This document shows, piece by piece, positions 9,443-17,891 of a stretch of DNA of 64,000 nucleotides. A program made the translations under genes and the position numbers. Source of the DNA: an uncultured Corynebacterium sp. (GTDB lineage Bacteria > Actinomycetota > Actinomycetes > Mycobacteriales > Mycobacteriaceae); the NCBI RefSeq assembly GCF_946221155.1, contig NZ_CAMIAN010000002.1, forward strand, positions 1 to 64,000, in the 5' to 3' direction. The notes under the pieces were generated by a model that was not told where the DNA came from, did no database searches, and saw only the letters and a list, made by a program, of their open reading frames with translations. The first letter of the stretch is position 1. Each line of letters starts with the position of its first letter.

Positions 9443-10042
9443 CTAGTCGCGCATCCCCCAGCGCTTGAAGGCCTCCAGGTAGCCCTGCGCCTTCTCCAGC
9501 TGCGGAGTGCGCGCCTCCCATGTGCGAAACTCCGGCCCATGATTCGGCACGAATGTATGAATCAGCTCGTGGATAATCACCGCATCCAGCACGTAGCCGG
9601 GCACTTCCTGCAACTGGTGGGCGATCCGGATGCGCTTGGACTGCACCGAACAGCTGCCCCAGCGCGTGTTCATATTCGTGACGAACTTGATCTCCCCGAT
9701 TGTCGCCCGGCCGCCGAGGTACGTGTCGTTAAGCTGCACTGCTCGCTCGGCTAGATCCTTATTACCCATCGTTTGACGCCGACTCTTCAGCGCCTTCCCC
9801 ACCAGCTCTACGCTGATTCTGCGCAGCTCGGCCTCTCCGATGACCGCGGGCGACATGACCAAGAAGCCCTCTCCTTCTTCTCGCACTGCAACTGTCTTCT
9901 TGCGCCGAGTAGACAGGCGGAAGGTGATGGGCGGTACCGTCGCTGCCGTCCCCTCTGGGCTCAGCTGGGCAGCAAGCTCCTCCTTCACCTCGCGGGCCAA
10001 CCGCTGCGGGTCGATCGCGCGGGCGCGGAAGGAGGGAGACAT
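9443..10042 (-). CDS. SprT/DUF45-type M48 family metallopeptidase
   Basis: A 199-residue putative zinc peptidase. The C-terminal half carries the DUF45 (YgjP-like) signature: NTRWGSC at 126-131, then HELIH at 158-162, with the third histidine in NHGPEF at 168. The N-terminal half contains the beta-rich VAVREEGEGFLVMSP segment seen in this family. Members are soluble metalloproteins, some linked to DNA-protein crosslink repair (the related SprT/WLM fold), but the role here is only inferred. It converges with DUF2342 with no spacer between the stop codons. Confidence 0.85.
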   Translation of the reverse strand: MSPSFRARAIDPQRLAREVKEELAAQLSPEGTAATVPPITFRLSTRRKKTVAVREEGEGFLVMSPAVIGEAELRRISVELVGKALKSRRQTMGNKDLAERAVQLNDTYLGGRATIGEIKFVTNMNTRWGSCSVQSKRIRIAHQLQEVPGYVLDAVIIHELIHTFVPNHGPEFRTWEARTPQLEKAQGYLEAFKRWGMRD

Positions 10043-10185
10043 GGGAACATCCTTTCCACCAGCGAAGACAATGCAGCGCTGCTAGTGTGAAAGGCGACTG
10101 CACAGCGCACACGGGGAGCGCAGGCTGCCGCACAGGGGTTCAAGGGACAGGTTTAAAGGGGACAGGGTTTTAGGGGAATGCACTC

Positions 10186-11067
10186 ATGCTAGAGCTTAAC
10201 TTGCCGTCGAGCACAGCCATCCTGGCCAGGCCGACGATCGGACTGCAGTTCGGAGTACTACCGCACGAATCGATGATTCTGCCGCTGCCAAAGAGCGTGA
10301 ATCCCGGCCAAGTGGCACACGTGTTTGCCCTGGCCCGCGGAGGAATTGGCTTCGACGAACTTCACCAAAAGCTGGGCTACTGCGGGCTGGAAGCAGAGGA
10401 TGCGCGGTTGATGCTCTCCGAGATGATGCAGGCCCGGATACTGCAGCCTTCTCAGAGGGATGTGGATTTTCACGTCCTGGCCTCTGGAGTGGCCAGCGAG
10501 CGGCTGGAACCCGTACTGGAGGGTTTGGGCTTGAGCTTCCGCATCACCGCGACACCCAGCGAGGCCCGGCGCTCGCTGATAGCTCTGCCCGGCGCGGTAT
10601 TCCCCACCCCGGACGTGCAGCATGCACTGATGGTCAACCGCGTGACCCACTACCCCGCCGGCATTGTGGACGGGAAAACCGTTCTGGGGCCGCTGGTGGT
10701 TCCGGGGGTTACGCCATGCCTGGCCTGCATGGATAGCTACTACGGGAAGATTGACGACGGCTGGCGCGGAGTTCGACTGCAGGCCACGGGAAGGCCCGGA
10801 AGTACGGAGAGACACCTCATCCAAGCGGCCTCCACACAGTTGGCGATGATGCTCAATGACCACGTGCTGCCCTGGTGGCGGGCGCACACGGACTTCATCC
10901 GGATGCGCCGCCTGGCGCGGCTAGAGCAGGAAGCGCCGCCGGAGAAACCAGAGATCCCGGAGGTTTTGCGTCAACGGCGGCTGGTGGACTTCGCCACTGG
11001 CGCCGTACAGACCTATCAGGTGCCCTTCGGCGACAACTGTCTTTCCTGCCGGGCGGTGAGGGTTTAG
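10186..11067 (+). CDS. E1/cyclodehydratase-like protein with two CxxC pairs (Rv3196 type)
   Basis: A 293-residue protein resembling the leader-peptide-binding and degenerate ThiF/E1-like part of TOMM cyclodehydratases. Residues 1-95 look like the small winged-helix recognition region. The later part has VTHYPAGIVDGKTVLGPLVVPGVTPCLAC, the usual YPxxxxDxxxxVGPLVxPGxxPCLxC block. Four cysteines, C178/C181 and C285/C288, form the paired CxxC zinc site typical of E1-like folds. No nucleotide-binding GxGxxG loop is visible, so ATP use is doubtful. In this lineage the gene sits by convention between DUF2342 and uvrD2. No TOMM precursor peptide or YcaO partner is seen nearby. Function unknown. Confidence 0.72.
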   Translation: MLELNLPSSTAILARPTIGLQFGVLPHESMILPLPKSVNPGQVAHVFALARGGIGFDELHQKLGYCGLEAEDARLMLSEMMQARILQPSQRDVDFHVLASGVASERLEPVLEGLGLSFRITATPSEARRSLIALPGAVFPTPDVQHALMVNRVTHYPAGIVDGKTVLGPLVVPGVTPCLACMDSYYGKIDDGWRGVRLQATGRPGSTERHLIQAASTQLAMMLNDHVLPWWRAHTDFIRMRRLARLEQEAPPEKPEIPEVLRQRRLVDFATGAVQTYQVPFGDNCLSCRAVRV

Positions 11068-11096
11068 TTAGGCACAGTTAGGCACGATTAGGCATA
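11067..11096. repeat. Three 10-bp tandem repeats at the end of uvrD2
   Basis: Three consecutive 10-base units (GTTAGGCACA, GTTAGGCACG, ATTAGGCATA) fill the gap between the E1-like gene and uvrD2 and overlap the uvrD2 stop codon. Confidence 0.8.
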
Positions 11097-13175
11097 GTTG
11101 CTGACGATTGCCAGCACGTCCTCTCCGAACTCCTGAACCTTGACCGGGCCTATGCCCGGCACGGCCAACAACTGGTCAGACGTGGTGGGCAGTTTCTCGG
11201 CGATGGCACGCAACGTGGCGTCCGTAAAAATGACATACGCCGGCACCGCCTTGTCCTTCGCCTGGGTGATGCGCCAATCGCGCAGCTCAGCGAGCAACAG
11301 GTGGTCGGTTTCGGGGGCGTGCTGGCCACAACGGCCGAGGATCTTCAGCTCAGGGCTGCCCAAGCGGGCTCCGCAGACTACGCAAGCGTTTTTCGGCGCG
11401 CCGAGCCTCTCGCGGGAACTGCCGCTGCCGGAACGGCGCTGGGCGGCTGCTTCCTCCTGCGGGACCAGTCCGTCAAGGAAGCGGGTGCGGTGTCGGTTCG
11501 CCTTCGACCCCTCTTGGCGCGCGAGCGACCAGCTGAGGTGCAGGTGTTCGCGGGCGCGGGTAATGCCGACGTAAAACAGGCGGCGCTCTTCCTCGATGGC
11601 CTCGTCAGAGCCCGCGCCCTTGAGCGCATGGCGGATCGGCAGGGTGCCTTCGTTCAGGCCGACGAGGAACACCGCGTCCCACTCCAACCCCTTGGCCGCG
11701 TGGATGCTGGCGAGCGTGACACCCTGGAACTTCGGCGGGTTCTTCGCACTCATGCGCTCCTTCAGTAGCGCCACCACACCCGGCATGCTTAAAGGTTCGG
11801 CGGCGCTGGAGGTGATCTCCTGAACCAGGTCGAACAGAGCCTGCAGGGACTGCCAGCGGGCGCGTTCCTGAGAGCCGGAAGGTTCGGTGGTGGTCAGGCC
11901 GACGGGGACGAGGGCGGCGCGGACGGCATCGGGTACATCTTCCGGAGCCGGATCGTACTTCTTCGCCGCGGCGATGATGGCATTCATACCCTCGCGGATC
12001 TCGGTGCGTTTGAAGAAGCCTTCGCCGCCCTTGACCTGGTAGCCGATTCCGGCCTGTTCCAGTTCATATTCGTAGTTCGCCGACTGGGAGTTGATGCGGT
12101 ATAGGATCGCGATGTTCGCCGGTTCCACGCCCTTGCTGATGAGCCCCTGGATTTCCTTGACTACCGCCACGGCCTCGGCGGGCTCGTCCGGGTATTCGTG
12201 AAACTGCGGAAGGGGTCCGGCGGGGCGCTGGCCCTCCAGCTTCAGGCGAGTGCCTGCAACGCGCCCCTTCGCCTTGCCAATGACGTTATTGGCCAGGTCC
12301 ACTACCTGCGGAGTGGACCGGTAGTCGCGGTACAGGCGCACGGTGGTGGATTCCGGATACTTAGTGGTGAAGTCCAGCAGGTATTCCGGAGTGGCGCCGT
12401 TGAAGCTATAAATCGTCTGGTTGGCGTCGCCCACCACGGTCAGGTCGTCCCGGTCGCCCACCCAGGCGTCCAGCACGCGCTGCTGCAAAGGCGTGACGTC
12501 CTGGTACTCGTCGACGACAAAGGTACGGTATCGGGAGCGGAATTCATCGGCTATGCCCGTGTTGGATTCGATTGCTGCCGCCATGTGCAGCAGCAAGTCG
12601 TCGAAGTCCAGCAGCATGCCCTCTGGCGTGGCCTTCATGTTCTCGTACCCCTGGAAGACTTTGACGAAAGTCTGGGGATCCACGGGGCAATCGCGGCGCC
12701 GGGGCTCAACATATTTCGGGTAGTCTTCCGCACTGATCAGAGAGGACTTCGCCCACTCGATCTCCCCGATCAGGTCGGCGAGCATCGCGGTGCTTGTTTC
12801 CACCCCTACGGCCCGGGCGGCGCGGGAGACAATGCGGAACTTGTTATCCAGCAACGTCCACGGCAGATCGCCGGCGTAGGCGGGCCAGAAGTACTTCAGC
12901 TGTCGCATCGCCGCAGCGTGGAAGGTCTTGGCCTGCACCTTGGGGATGTTCATAAGCGCCAGGCGTTCGCGAAGTTCCGCGGCGGCACGGGCGGTGAAGG
13001 TGACGGCAAGCACGTGGTCGGGGTTAACGAACCCGCCGTCCACGAGGTGGGCGATGCGGTGGGTGATGGTGCGGGTCTTACCTGTGCCGGCGCCGGCGAT
13101 GATGCTGACCGGCCCGCGTGGAGCCGAGGCAGCTCTCGCCTGTTCCGGGTCCAGTCCGTCCAGCAGGGAACTCAC
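11088..13175 (-). CDS. uvrD2: ATP-dependent DNA helicase UvrD2 (SF1, HRDC domain)
   Basis: A 695-residue SF1A 3'-5' helicase. The Walker A AGAGTGKT lies at about 27-34, motif II is VVDEYQD near residue 220, the motif III-like GDANQTIYSFNGA follows, and motif VI is YVGITRAREHLHLSW. Near residue 590 there is a cysteine cluster (CVVCGARLGS then RCGQH), the UvrD2 zinc-knuckle, followed by a C-terminal HRDC domain of about 75 residues ending in VPGIGPVKVQEFGEDVL. UvrD2 is the mycobacterial-type essential helicase, so a housekeeping role in replication or repair is likely. The GTG start lies 11 bases after the channel gene stop, indicating cotranscription with the adnA-adnB-channel run. Confidence 0.94.
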   Translation of the reverse strand: MSSLLDGLDPEQARAASAPRGPVSIIAGAGTGKTRTITHRIAHLVDGGFVNPDHVLAVTFTARAAAELRERLALMNIPKVQAKTFHAAAMRQLKYFWPAYAGDLPWTLLDNKFRIVSRAARAVGVETSTAMLADLIGEIEWAKSSLISAEDYPKYVEPRRRDCPVDPQTFVKVFQGYENMKATPEGMLLDFDDLLLHMAAAIESNTGIADEFRSRYRTFVVDEYQDVTPLQQRVLDAWVGDRDDLTVVGDANQTIYSFNGATPEYLLDFTTKYPESTTVRLYRDYRSTPQVVDLANNVIGKAKGRVAGTRLKLEGQRPAGPLPQFHEYPDEPAEAVAVVKEIQGLISKGVEPANIAILYRINSQSANYEYELEQAGIGYQVKGGEGFFKRTEIREGMNAIIAAAKKYDPAPEDVPDAVRAALVPVGLTTTEPSGSQERARWQSLQALFDLVQEITSSAAEPLSMPGVVALLKERMSAKNPPKFQGVTLASIHAAKGLEWDAVFLVGLNEGTLPIRHALKGAGSDEAIEEERRLFYVGITRAREHLHLSWSLARQEGSKANRHRTRFLDGLVPQEEAAAQRRSGSGSSRERLGAPKNACVVCGARLGSPELKILGRCGQHAPETDHLLLAELRDWRITQAKDKAVPAYVIFTDATLRAIAEKLPTTSDQLLAVPGIGPVKVQEFGEDVLAIVSNYA

Positions 13176-13186
13176 TCAAAGCACCC

Positions 13187-14269
13187 CTACTTCGCGCCGA
13201 GGGCGTCGTCCGCTCCCGGGTTGGAGCGCACGTAAAGCACACGGTCACCCGGCTCGATCGTCTCCGCCTCGGAGGAGTCGATGCGGTACAGCTCGCCGGA
13301 GCGCACCACGCCGAGCACCACGTCCTCCAGCACGCGCGGGTTGCCGCCGACCTCTTCTTCGCTGACCAGCCGTTCGGCGATGGAGAACCCTTCGTCCGGG
13401 GACAGCAGATCTTCCATCATCTCCGTCACCGACGGGGTGACGGTGGCCAGGCCCATCAGGCGGCCAGCAGTTTCGGAGGAAATCACCACAGAGTCCGCGC
13501 CGGATTGACGGAGCAGGTGGGAGTTGTCGGATTCTCGCACGCTGGCAACGATAGTTGCGGCCGGGGCGATCTCGCGTACCGACAGGGTTATGAGCACGGC
13601 GGTATCGTCCTGGTTTGGAGCCACCACGACGGCGCGGGCACGGTTAACACCGGCGAGTTTTAGCACGTCGGACCTGGTGGCGGAGCCCTGCACAGTTACC
13701 AGCCCTTGCGCGGAGGCCTGGTCCAGTACCTCCCGGTCCGTATCCACTACCACGATCTGCGAAGGCGATACACCGTCGGCCAAGAGCGCGGCGATGGCGG
13801 AACGCCCCTTGGTGCCATAGCCGATGACGATGGTGTGGTTGCGCATTTTCTTCCTCCAGCGGCGGATGTTAAGGGTCTTGCGGGACTCTTCGGTAAGGAC
13901 GGACAGCGTAGTGCCGACCAGCAGGATCAGGAAGACCAGGCGGGCCGGGGTGATGATGAGAGTATTGACAAGTCGCGCATTCTGCGTCTGCGGCGAGACA
14001 TCACCGTAGCCCGTGGTCGACAGGGATACCGACGAGTAATACAGGGCATCTACAAACGTTTCCATCCCCTCATACCCGTCCCGGTCGAAATAGGCCAGGC
14101 AGGCGACAAACAGCACCAGCAGGAAAGCGTAGAACATTCGCCGGACAATGAGCCACCAGGGGCTTTGCACCACTGAGGTCGGAATCTGGACGATGTTAAG
14201 CAGCGCGTGCGGCGGTAGCTCATCGACTTCATCGTCGGCGCGGAAGCGTTCGCGCAGCCGGTTCTTCAT
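13187..14269 (-). CDS. Two-TM potassium channel with RCK/TrkA-N domain (Rv3200c type)
   Basis: A 360-residue K+ channel subunit. Two membrane helices (about 38-60 and 107-125) flank a pore loop with the selectivity filter TTGYGD at 85-90. The cytoplasmic region starts with a Rossmann RCK/TrkA-N domain (VIGYGTKGRSAIAALL near 148, acidic NAD/ligand residue in VVDTDREVL), followed by a TrkA-C like domain. The likely product is a ligand-gated potassium channel. It is fixed between adnB (13 bases upstream) and uvrD2 (11 bases downstream), the same unusual placement as in mycobacteria; there nudC lies between, which is missing here. Confidence 0.92.
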   Translation of the reverse strand: MKNRLRERFRADDEVDELPPHALLNIVQIPTSVVQSPWWLIVRRMFYAFLLVLFVACLAYFDRDGYEGMETFVDALYYSSVSLSTTGYGDVSPQTQNARLVNTLIITPARLVFLILLVGTTLSVLTEESRKTLNIRRWRKKMRNHTIVIGYGTKGRSAIAALLADGVSPSQIVVVDTDREVLDQASAQGLVTVQGSATRSDVLKLAGVNRARAVVVAPNQDDTAVLITLSVREIAPAATIVASVRESDNSHLLRQSGADSVVISSETAGRLMGLATVTPSVTEMMEDLLSPDEGFSIAERLVSEEEVGGNPRVLEDVVLGVVRSGELYRIDSSEAETIEPGDRVLYVRSNPGADDALGAK

Positions 14270-14282
14270 CTACGTCCTCTCG

Positions 14283-17200
14283 TCACTGCTCGTGGTTGTC
14301 TTGGTCGGTCTTGTTAGTGACGCCCCCAAGCATCCCTTCGAGCTCGTCTGCAGACAGTAGTGTACGCGGTTCATAGGTTTCGTTTGCCGCGACATAGTGG
14401 AACGCAGCCCGGACGTTCTCGGCGGGAACTTCCACTCCCAGTTTCGCGCTGAGCAATTTAGCCCAGGCGAGCCTGTAGACGGCCAGCTGCATGGCGGCTG
14501 CGTCCATATCCGCGCCGGTGGGTTTGCGTCCGGTCTTCCAGTCCACAACGATCCAGCCTGCGGTGGGGTCGGTTCCGTCGTGGAAGACCGCGTCGATTCG
14601 GCCTTCGAACACGTGGCCGCCGATGGTGACGGAGTACGCCCCCTCCACGCTCTCTGGTTGGCGGTCTGCCCATTCGGAGCGCAGGAAGGCCTCCTTGAGC
14701 GTTTCGAGATACGGATCCTCCAGGGTTGCGTCGGAAGCACCGGGTAGTTGCTCTTCGTCCAGCAGGCTGACCTGCTTGTAGCGTTCCTCCACCCAGTTGT
14801 GGAAAGCGGTGCCGCGCTTGGCGTAGGGCTTCGGTTCCAGCGGGATAGGCCGGCGGGCGCGCAGAGCGAACTCCTGGTCGTCCTTGCGCAGGCTCACGGC
14901 TTCGGTGGCGGTCATGCGAACGTTCAGTGGTACCACCAGCTCGGCGTTATCCATCGCCGCGAACTCCTCAAGCAGCAGGTTCGTCTCGAGGTCCCAAGCT
15001 TCGGCCAGGGTGGTAGGCGCTCCGACTGCAGTGGCGCCTAGCTCGGACTGGTGCTGTGGGTGCTGTGGGTGCACAGCCTTGATTTCCTTGCGCACCTGCT
15101 CGGCGGCTTCGGCCACGCCAGGGCTCGCCAATGCGGGCGCGGGGCTGGGCCAGCTAGCGCCGGTGGTTGCCACAGCGTCGCGTTCCTTGCGCTCTTCCTC
15201 ATAGTCCCCCCGCTCCCCGTTGACCTGCGGGTTGGGAAGCATGAGTTTGTCCTCGAGAGGCAAGTCCGGGTTGTCCAACCGCTTATCCAGATCCTTGTAG
15301 TACATTCCCATGCCGGACCAATGCTCAACGTTGGCTGCCGCACCACACTCCTCCAAGTGTTCATGCAGCAGTGTGAGGCAGATTGAAGGATCGTTGCCTT
15401 TACTTGCGGACTCCTTGAAGGCCGAACCGCTAACGAACAGCACCCGCTCGGAACGGGTGATGGCCACGTAGAACAGTCGGTCGTTCTCCTTGGCTCGGAA
15501 GCGATTGACCTGCTTGTTGAAGTCTTTGTATGCCTTAGTGTGCCCAGTCCGGTCTTCTGCCTCGTCAGTCACTAGCGTCGGGTATGCCCCTGGTCCATCG
15601 CCGGCATCTCCACGCAGGCTGCTCGGCAGCACCTTCGCCTTGGTGGTCCACGCATCTTCGGATCGTGGTTGGGAGTAGTCCCCGTAGCGTTCACGCGAGG
15701 CATGCGGCACGGCGACGATGTCCCACTCCAACCCCTTAGCTTTGTGGACTGTGAGGATCTGGACGGTGTTGTCCTTGCGTTGTACCTCGCCTGGGTCCAG
15801 CCCATCTTCTTCCGATTGAGCAGCCAGCAGGTACTCCACCAACGCCTTCGGGGTGGCGGTACCGGTGCGGGAAACGTCTCGTACGATCTGTGCAAACTTA
15901 TCCAGGTGGCTGGTGCCGATCGCCTGTTCAGGGTGACGGTGCCAGCGTGTGAGGACCTCCGTACGCACCCCGAGCATCTTCTCGATGTCCGCCACCAGAT
16001 CCGGCAGGTTCTTGCCCAGGCTGTGGCGCCGCAGGTATCCAATCTCCCGGCCGAGCTGTGCAAGTCGCTTCGCCCCCTCGGCCGACATGCCCATCTCCTC
16101 GGCGTCGGTCAAGTCGGCGAGCGCATCGATCAGCCCCACGGAGAACTCCGTGGCATTTGGAATAGCCTCCAGCACTGCCTCGATCAGCTCGTCGCGCACT
16201 CCCGGAGTGCGGAGCAGCTCGATGTTCTCCTGACGCTGCCGTTCCATTGCAGCGTCGTCGACGGCACCGGCTTCCCCAGCTCCGCGTTGGGCGATCTGCT
16301 CTGCCCGACGTGTAAGAACGGCGAGGTCGGCGGCGCCGATGTTCCACCGTGGTCCGGTCAAGAGGCGCAGCAGAGCCACGTCGTCAGTCGGGTCCACCAG
16401 CACACGCAGAGTTGCGAATACGTCCGCAACCTCGGGAATGTCCAGCAGTCCCGGCCCAGCAGTCATGTCCGCAGGAACCCCGCGCTCCATTAGTTTTTCG
16501 TAGATCGGTACTGCGTCCTTGTTCACCGTCACCAGCACAGCCGCGGAAAAGGGCTTGACCTTCGCCGGATCGTCAGCCGTCTCCAGTTGCCGTTGGTAGG
16601 CCTGCCACTGGGTTTGCAGCTTGTCGGCGAGCCAGTCGAGTTCCTTCTCCCGCTCGTCGAAAAAGGCCACCGCCGATTCGCCCTCCGCAGCACCGGGACG
16701 CGGGCGTAGCTCAGAGACGAGACGCCCGGTGCTTTCGGTGCTGCGTTCCATGGACCACGTAGAAACCTTGTTGGCCATGTCCAGCACCGTCGTGGGGTTG
16801 CGCCAGGAGGTCAACAGCTGCAGTTTTTCGGCCGGCTTCCCGTTCTCATCGGGAAAGTCCTTGCGGAATTTCTCCAGGTTGGAGGCCGTTGCCCCGCGAA
16901 ATTGGTAGATCGACTGCATGGGGTCGCCCACCGCCATCACGGAGAACTCACCGTCGCTTGCATGCTCACCGCCAAACAGCGACTTCAGCATGACGCGCTG
17001 GGCGTGGCCAGTGTCCTGGTATTCGTCCAGCATCACCACGCGGAAGCGCCGCCGCTGATCCTGTCCCACGATCTTGTGATCGCGCACGAGTTCCGCCGCC
17101 TTGCTCATCTGCTGCCCAAAGGTCAGTAGGTCACGTTCCTGCAGGGTCTCGCGAAACTTCTGCACCAGCTTCAACAACTCGATGCGGTATTGCTGGGTGT

Positions 17201-17891
17201 CGCGGAACTTAGTGTTATCGTCAGTGAATTCTTTCTTGCTTCGCGCCCCCTTGGGCAGTTCCTCCAGCAGCTTCTTAGCCGCCGTGCTTTCCTGCTTGAC
17301 CTCCTCGATGCCGGCAAGGTGATTATCCATCTCGTCCGACAGCGCACATACGTCGGCGATCACGCTGGGCACGGCCGACCGCGTCGTGAGGGAATCGCCA
17401 GAGTTGATCACCACGTCGCGAGCCACCATCCACCGTTCGGCGTCCGTAATAAGTCGGGCGGCTGGCTCCGAGGGAATCAGCAGGCCGTACTCGCGGACGA
17501 TATCTCCCGCAAAGGAGTCGTAGGTCGCCACCGCCGGCGCAATATTCTTTAGCACCTCACGCCGCGGATCGTCCGTCGCCAACTGATCCATGAAAGCGCT
17601 TTCCGCCAGGGTCTGCAGGCGCTGGCGAATGCGCTCGCCCAGCTCGGCTGCGGCCTTGCGGGTGAAGGTCAGGCCCAGGATCTGCTCGGGTCGGGCGTAG
17701 CCGTTAGCCACCATCCACACGGCACGCGCCGCCATGGTCTCGGTCTTGCCCGCACCGGCACCGGCGACGACCAGGAAATTGCCAAAGGGGCCGGCCTGGA
17801 TAACTCGCGCCTGCTCGTCGGTCGGGGCAAACTTCTGCCCCATCAGCTGAGATAGCTCCTGGGGGCTAAAGATATGTCGGTTGTTATCCAT
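14283..17891 (-). CDS. adnB: AdnB subunit of the AdnAB helicase-nuclease
   Basis: A 1202-residue fusion of a UvrD-type motor and a RecB-family nuclease. The Walker A AGAGAGKT is at 43-50, motif II is VMLDEYQD near 300, and motif VI is FYVAITRSERVLFVSG. The C-terminal nuclease has GRIDAVF...WIVVDWKTGRKP, containing the catalytic Asp and the D-x-K triad. AdnAB replaces RecBCD in end resection of double-strand breaks in mycolata; AdnB is reported to carry the dominant motor. The ATG follows the adnA stop codon with no gap, which indicates tight translational coupling. At about 1200 residues it is somewhat longer than the mycobacterial protein. Its nuclease domain lacks the cysteine set seen in AdnA. 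Confidence 0.94.
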   Translation of the reverse strand: MDNNRHIFSPQELSQLMGQKFAPTDEQARVIQAGPFGNFLVVAGAGAGKTETMAARAVWMVANGYARPEQILGLTFTRKAAAELGERIRQRLQTLAESAFMDQLATDDPRREVLKNIAPAVATYDSFAGDIVREYGLLIPSEPAARLITDAERWMVARDVVINSGDSLTTRSAVPSVIADVCALSDEMDNHLAGIEEVKQESTAAKKLLEELPKGARSKKEFTDDNTKFRDTQQYRIELLKLVQKFRETLQERDLLTFGQQMSKAAELVRDHKIVGQDQRRRFRVVMLDEYQDTGHAQRVMLKSLFGGEHASDGEFSVMAVGDPMQSIYQFRGATASNLEKFRKDFPDENGKPAEKLQLLTSWRNPTTVLDMANKVSTWSMERSTESTGRLVSELRPRPGAAEGESAVAFFDEREKELDWLADKLQTQWQAYQRQLETADDPAKVKPFSAAVLVTVNKDAVPIYEKLMERGVPADMTAGPGLLDIPEVADVFATLRVLVDPTDDVALLRLLTGPRWNIGAADLAVLTRRAEQIAQRGAGEAGAVDDAAMERQRQENIELLRTPGVRDELIEAVLEAIPNATEFSVGLIDALADLTDAEEMGMSAEGAKRLAQLGREIGYLRRHSLGKNLPDLVADIEKMLGVRTEVLTRWHRHPEQAIGTSHLDKFAQIVRDVSRTGTATPKALVEYLLAAQSEEDGLDPGEVQRKDNTVQILTVHKAKGLEWDIVAVPHASRERYGDYSQPRSEDAWTTKAKVLPSSLRGDAGDGPGAYPTLVTDEAEDRTGHTKAYKDFNKQVNRFRAKENDRLFYVAITRSERVLFVSGSAFKESASKGNDPSICLTLLHEHLEECGAAANVEHWSGMGMYYKDLDKRLDNPDLPLEDKLMLPNPQVNGERGDYEEERKERDAVATTGASWPSPAPALASPGVAEAAEQVRKEIKAVHPQHPQHQSELGATAVGAPTTLAEAWDLETNLLLEEFAAMDNAELVVPLNVRMTATEAVSLRKDDQEFALRARRPIPLEPKPYAKRGTAFHNWVEERYKQVSLLDEEQLPGASDATLEDPYLETLKEAFLRSEWADRQPESVEGAYSVTIGGHVFEGRIDAVFHDGTDPTAGWIVVDWKTGRKPTGADMDAAAMQLAVYRLAWAKLLSAKLGVEVPAENVRAAFHYVAANETYEPRTLLSADELEGMLGGVTNKTDQDNHEQ

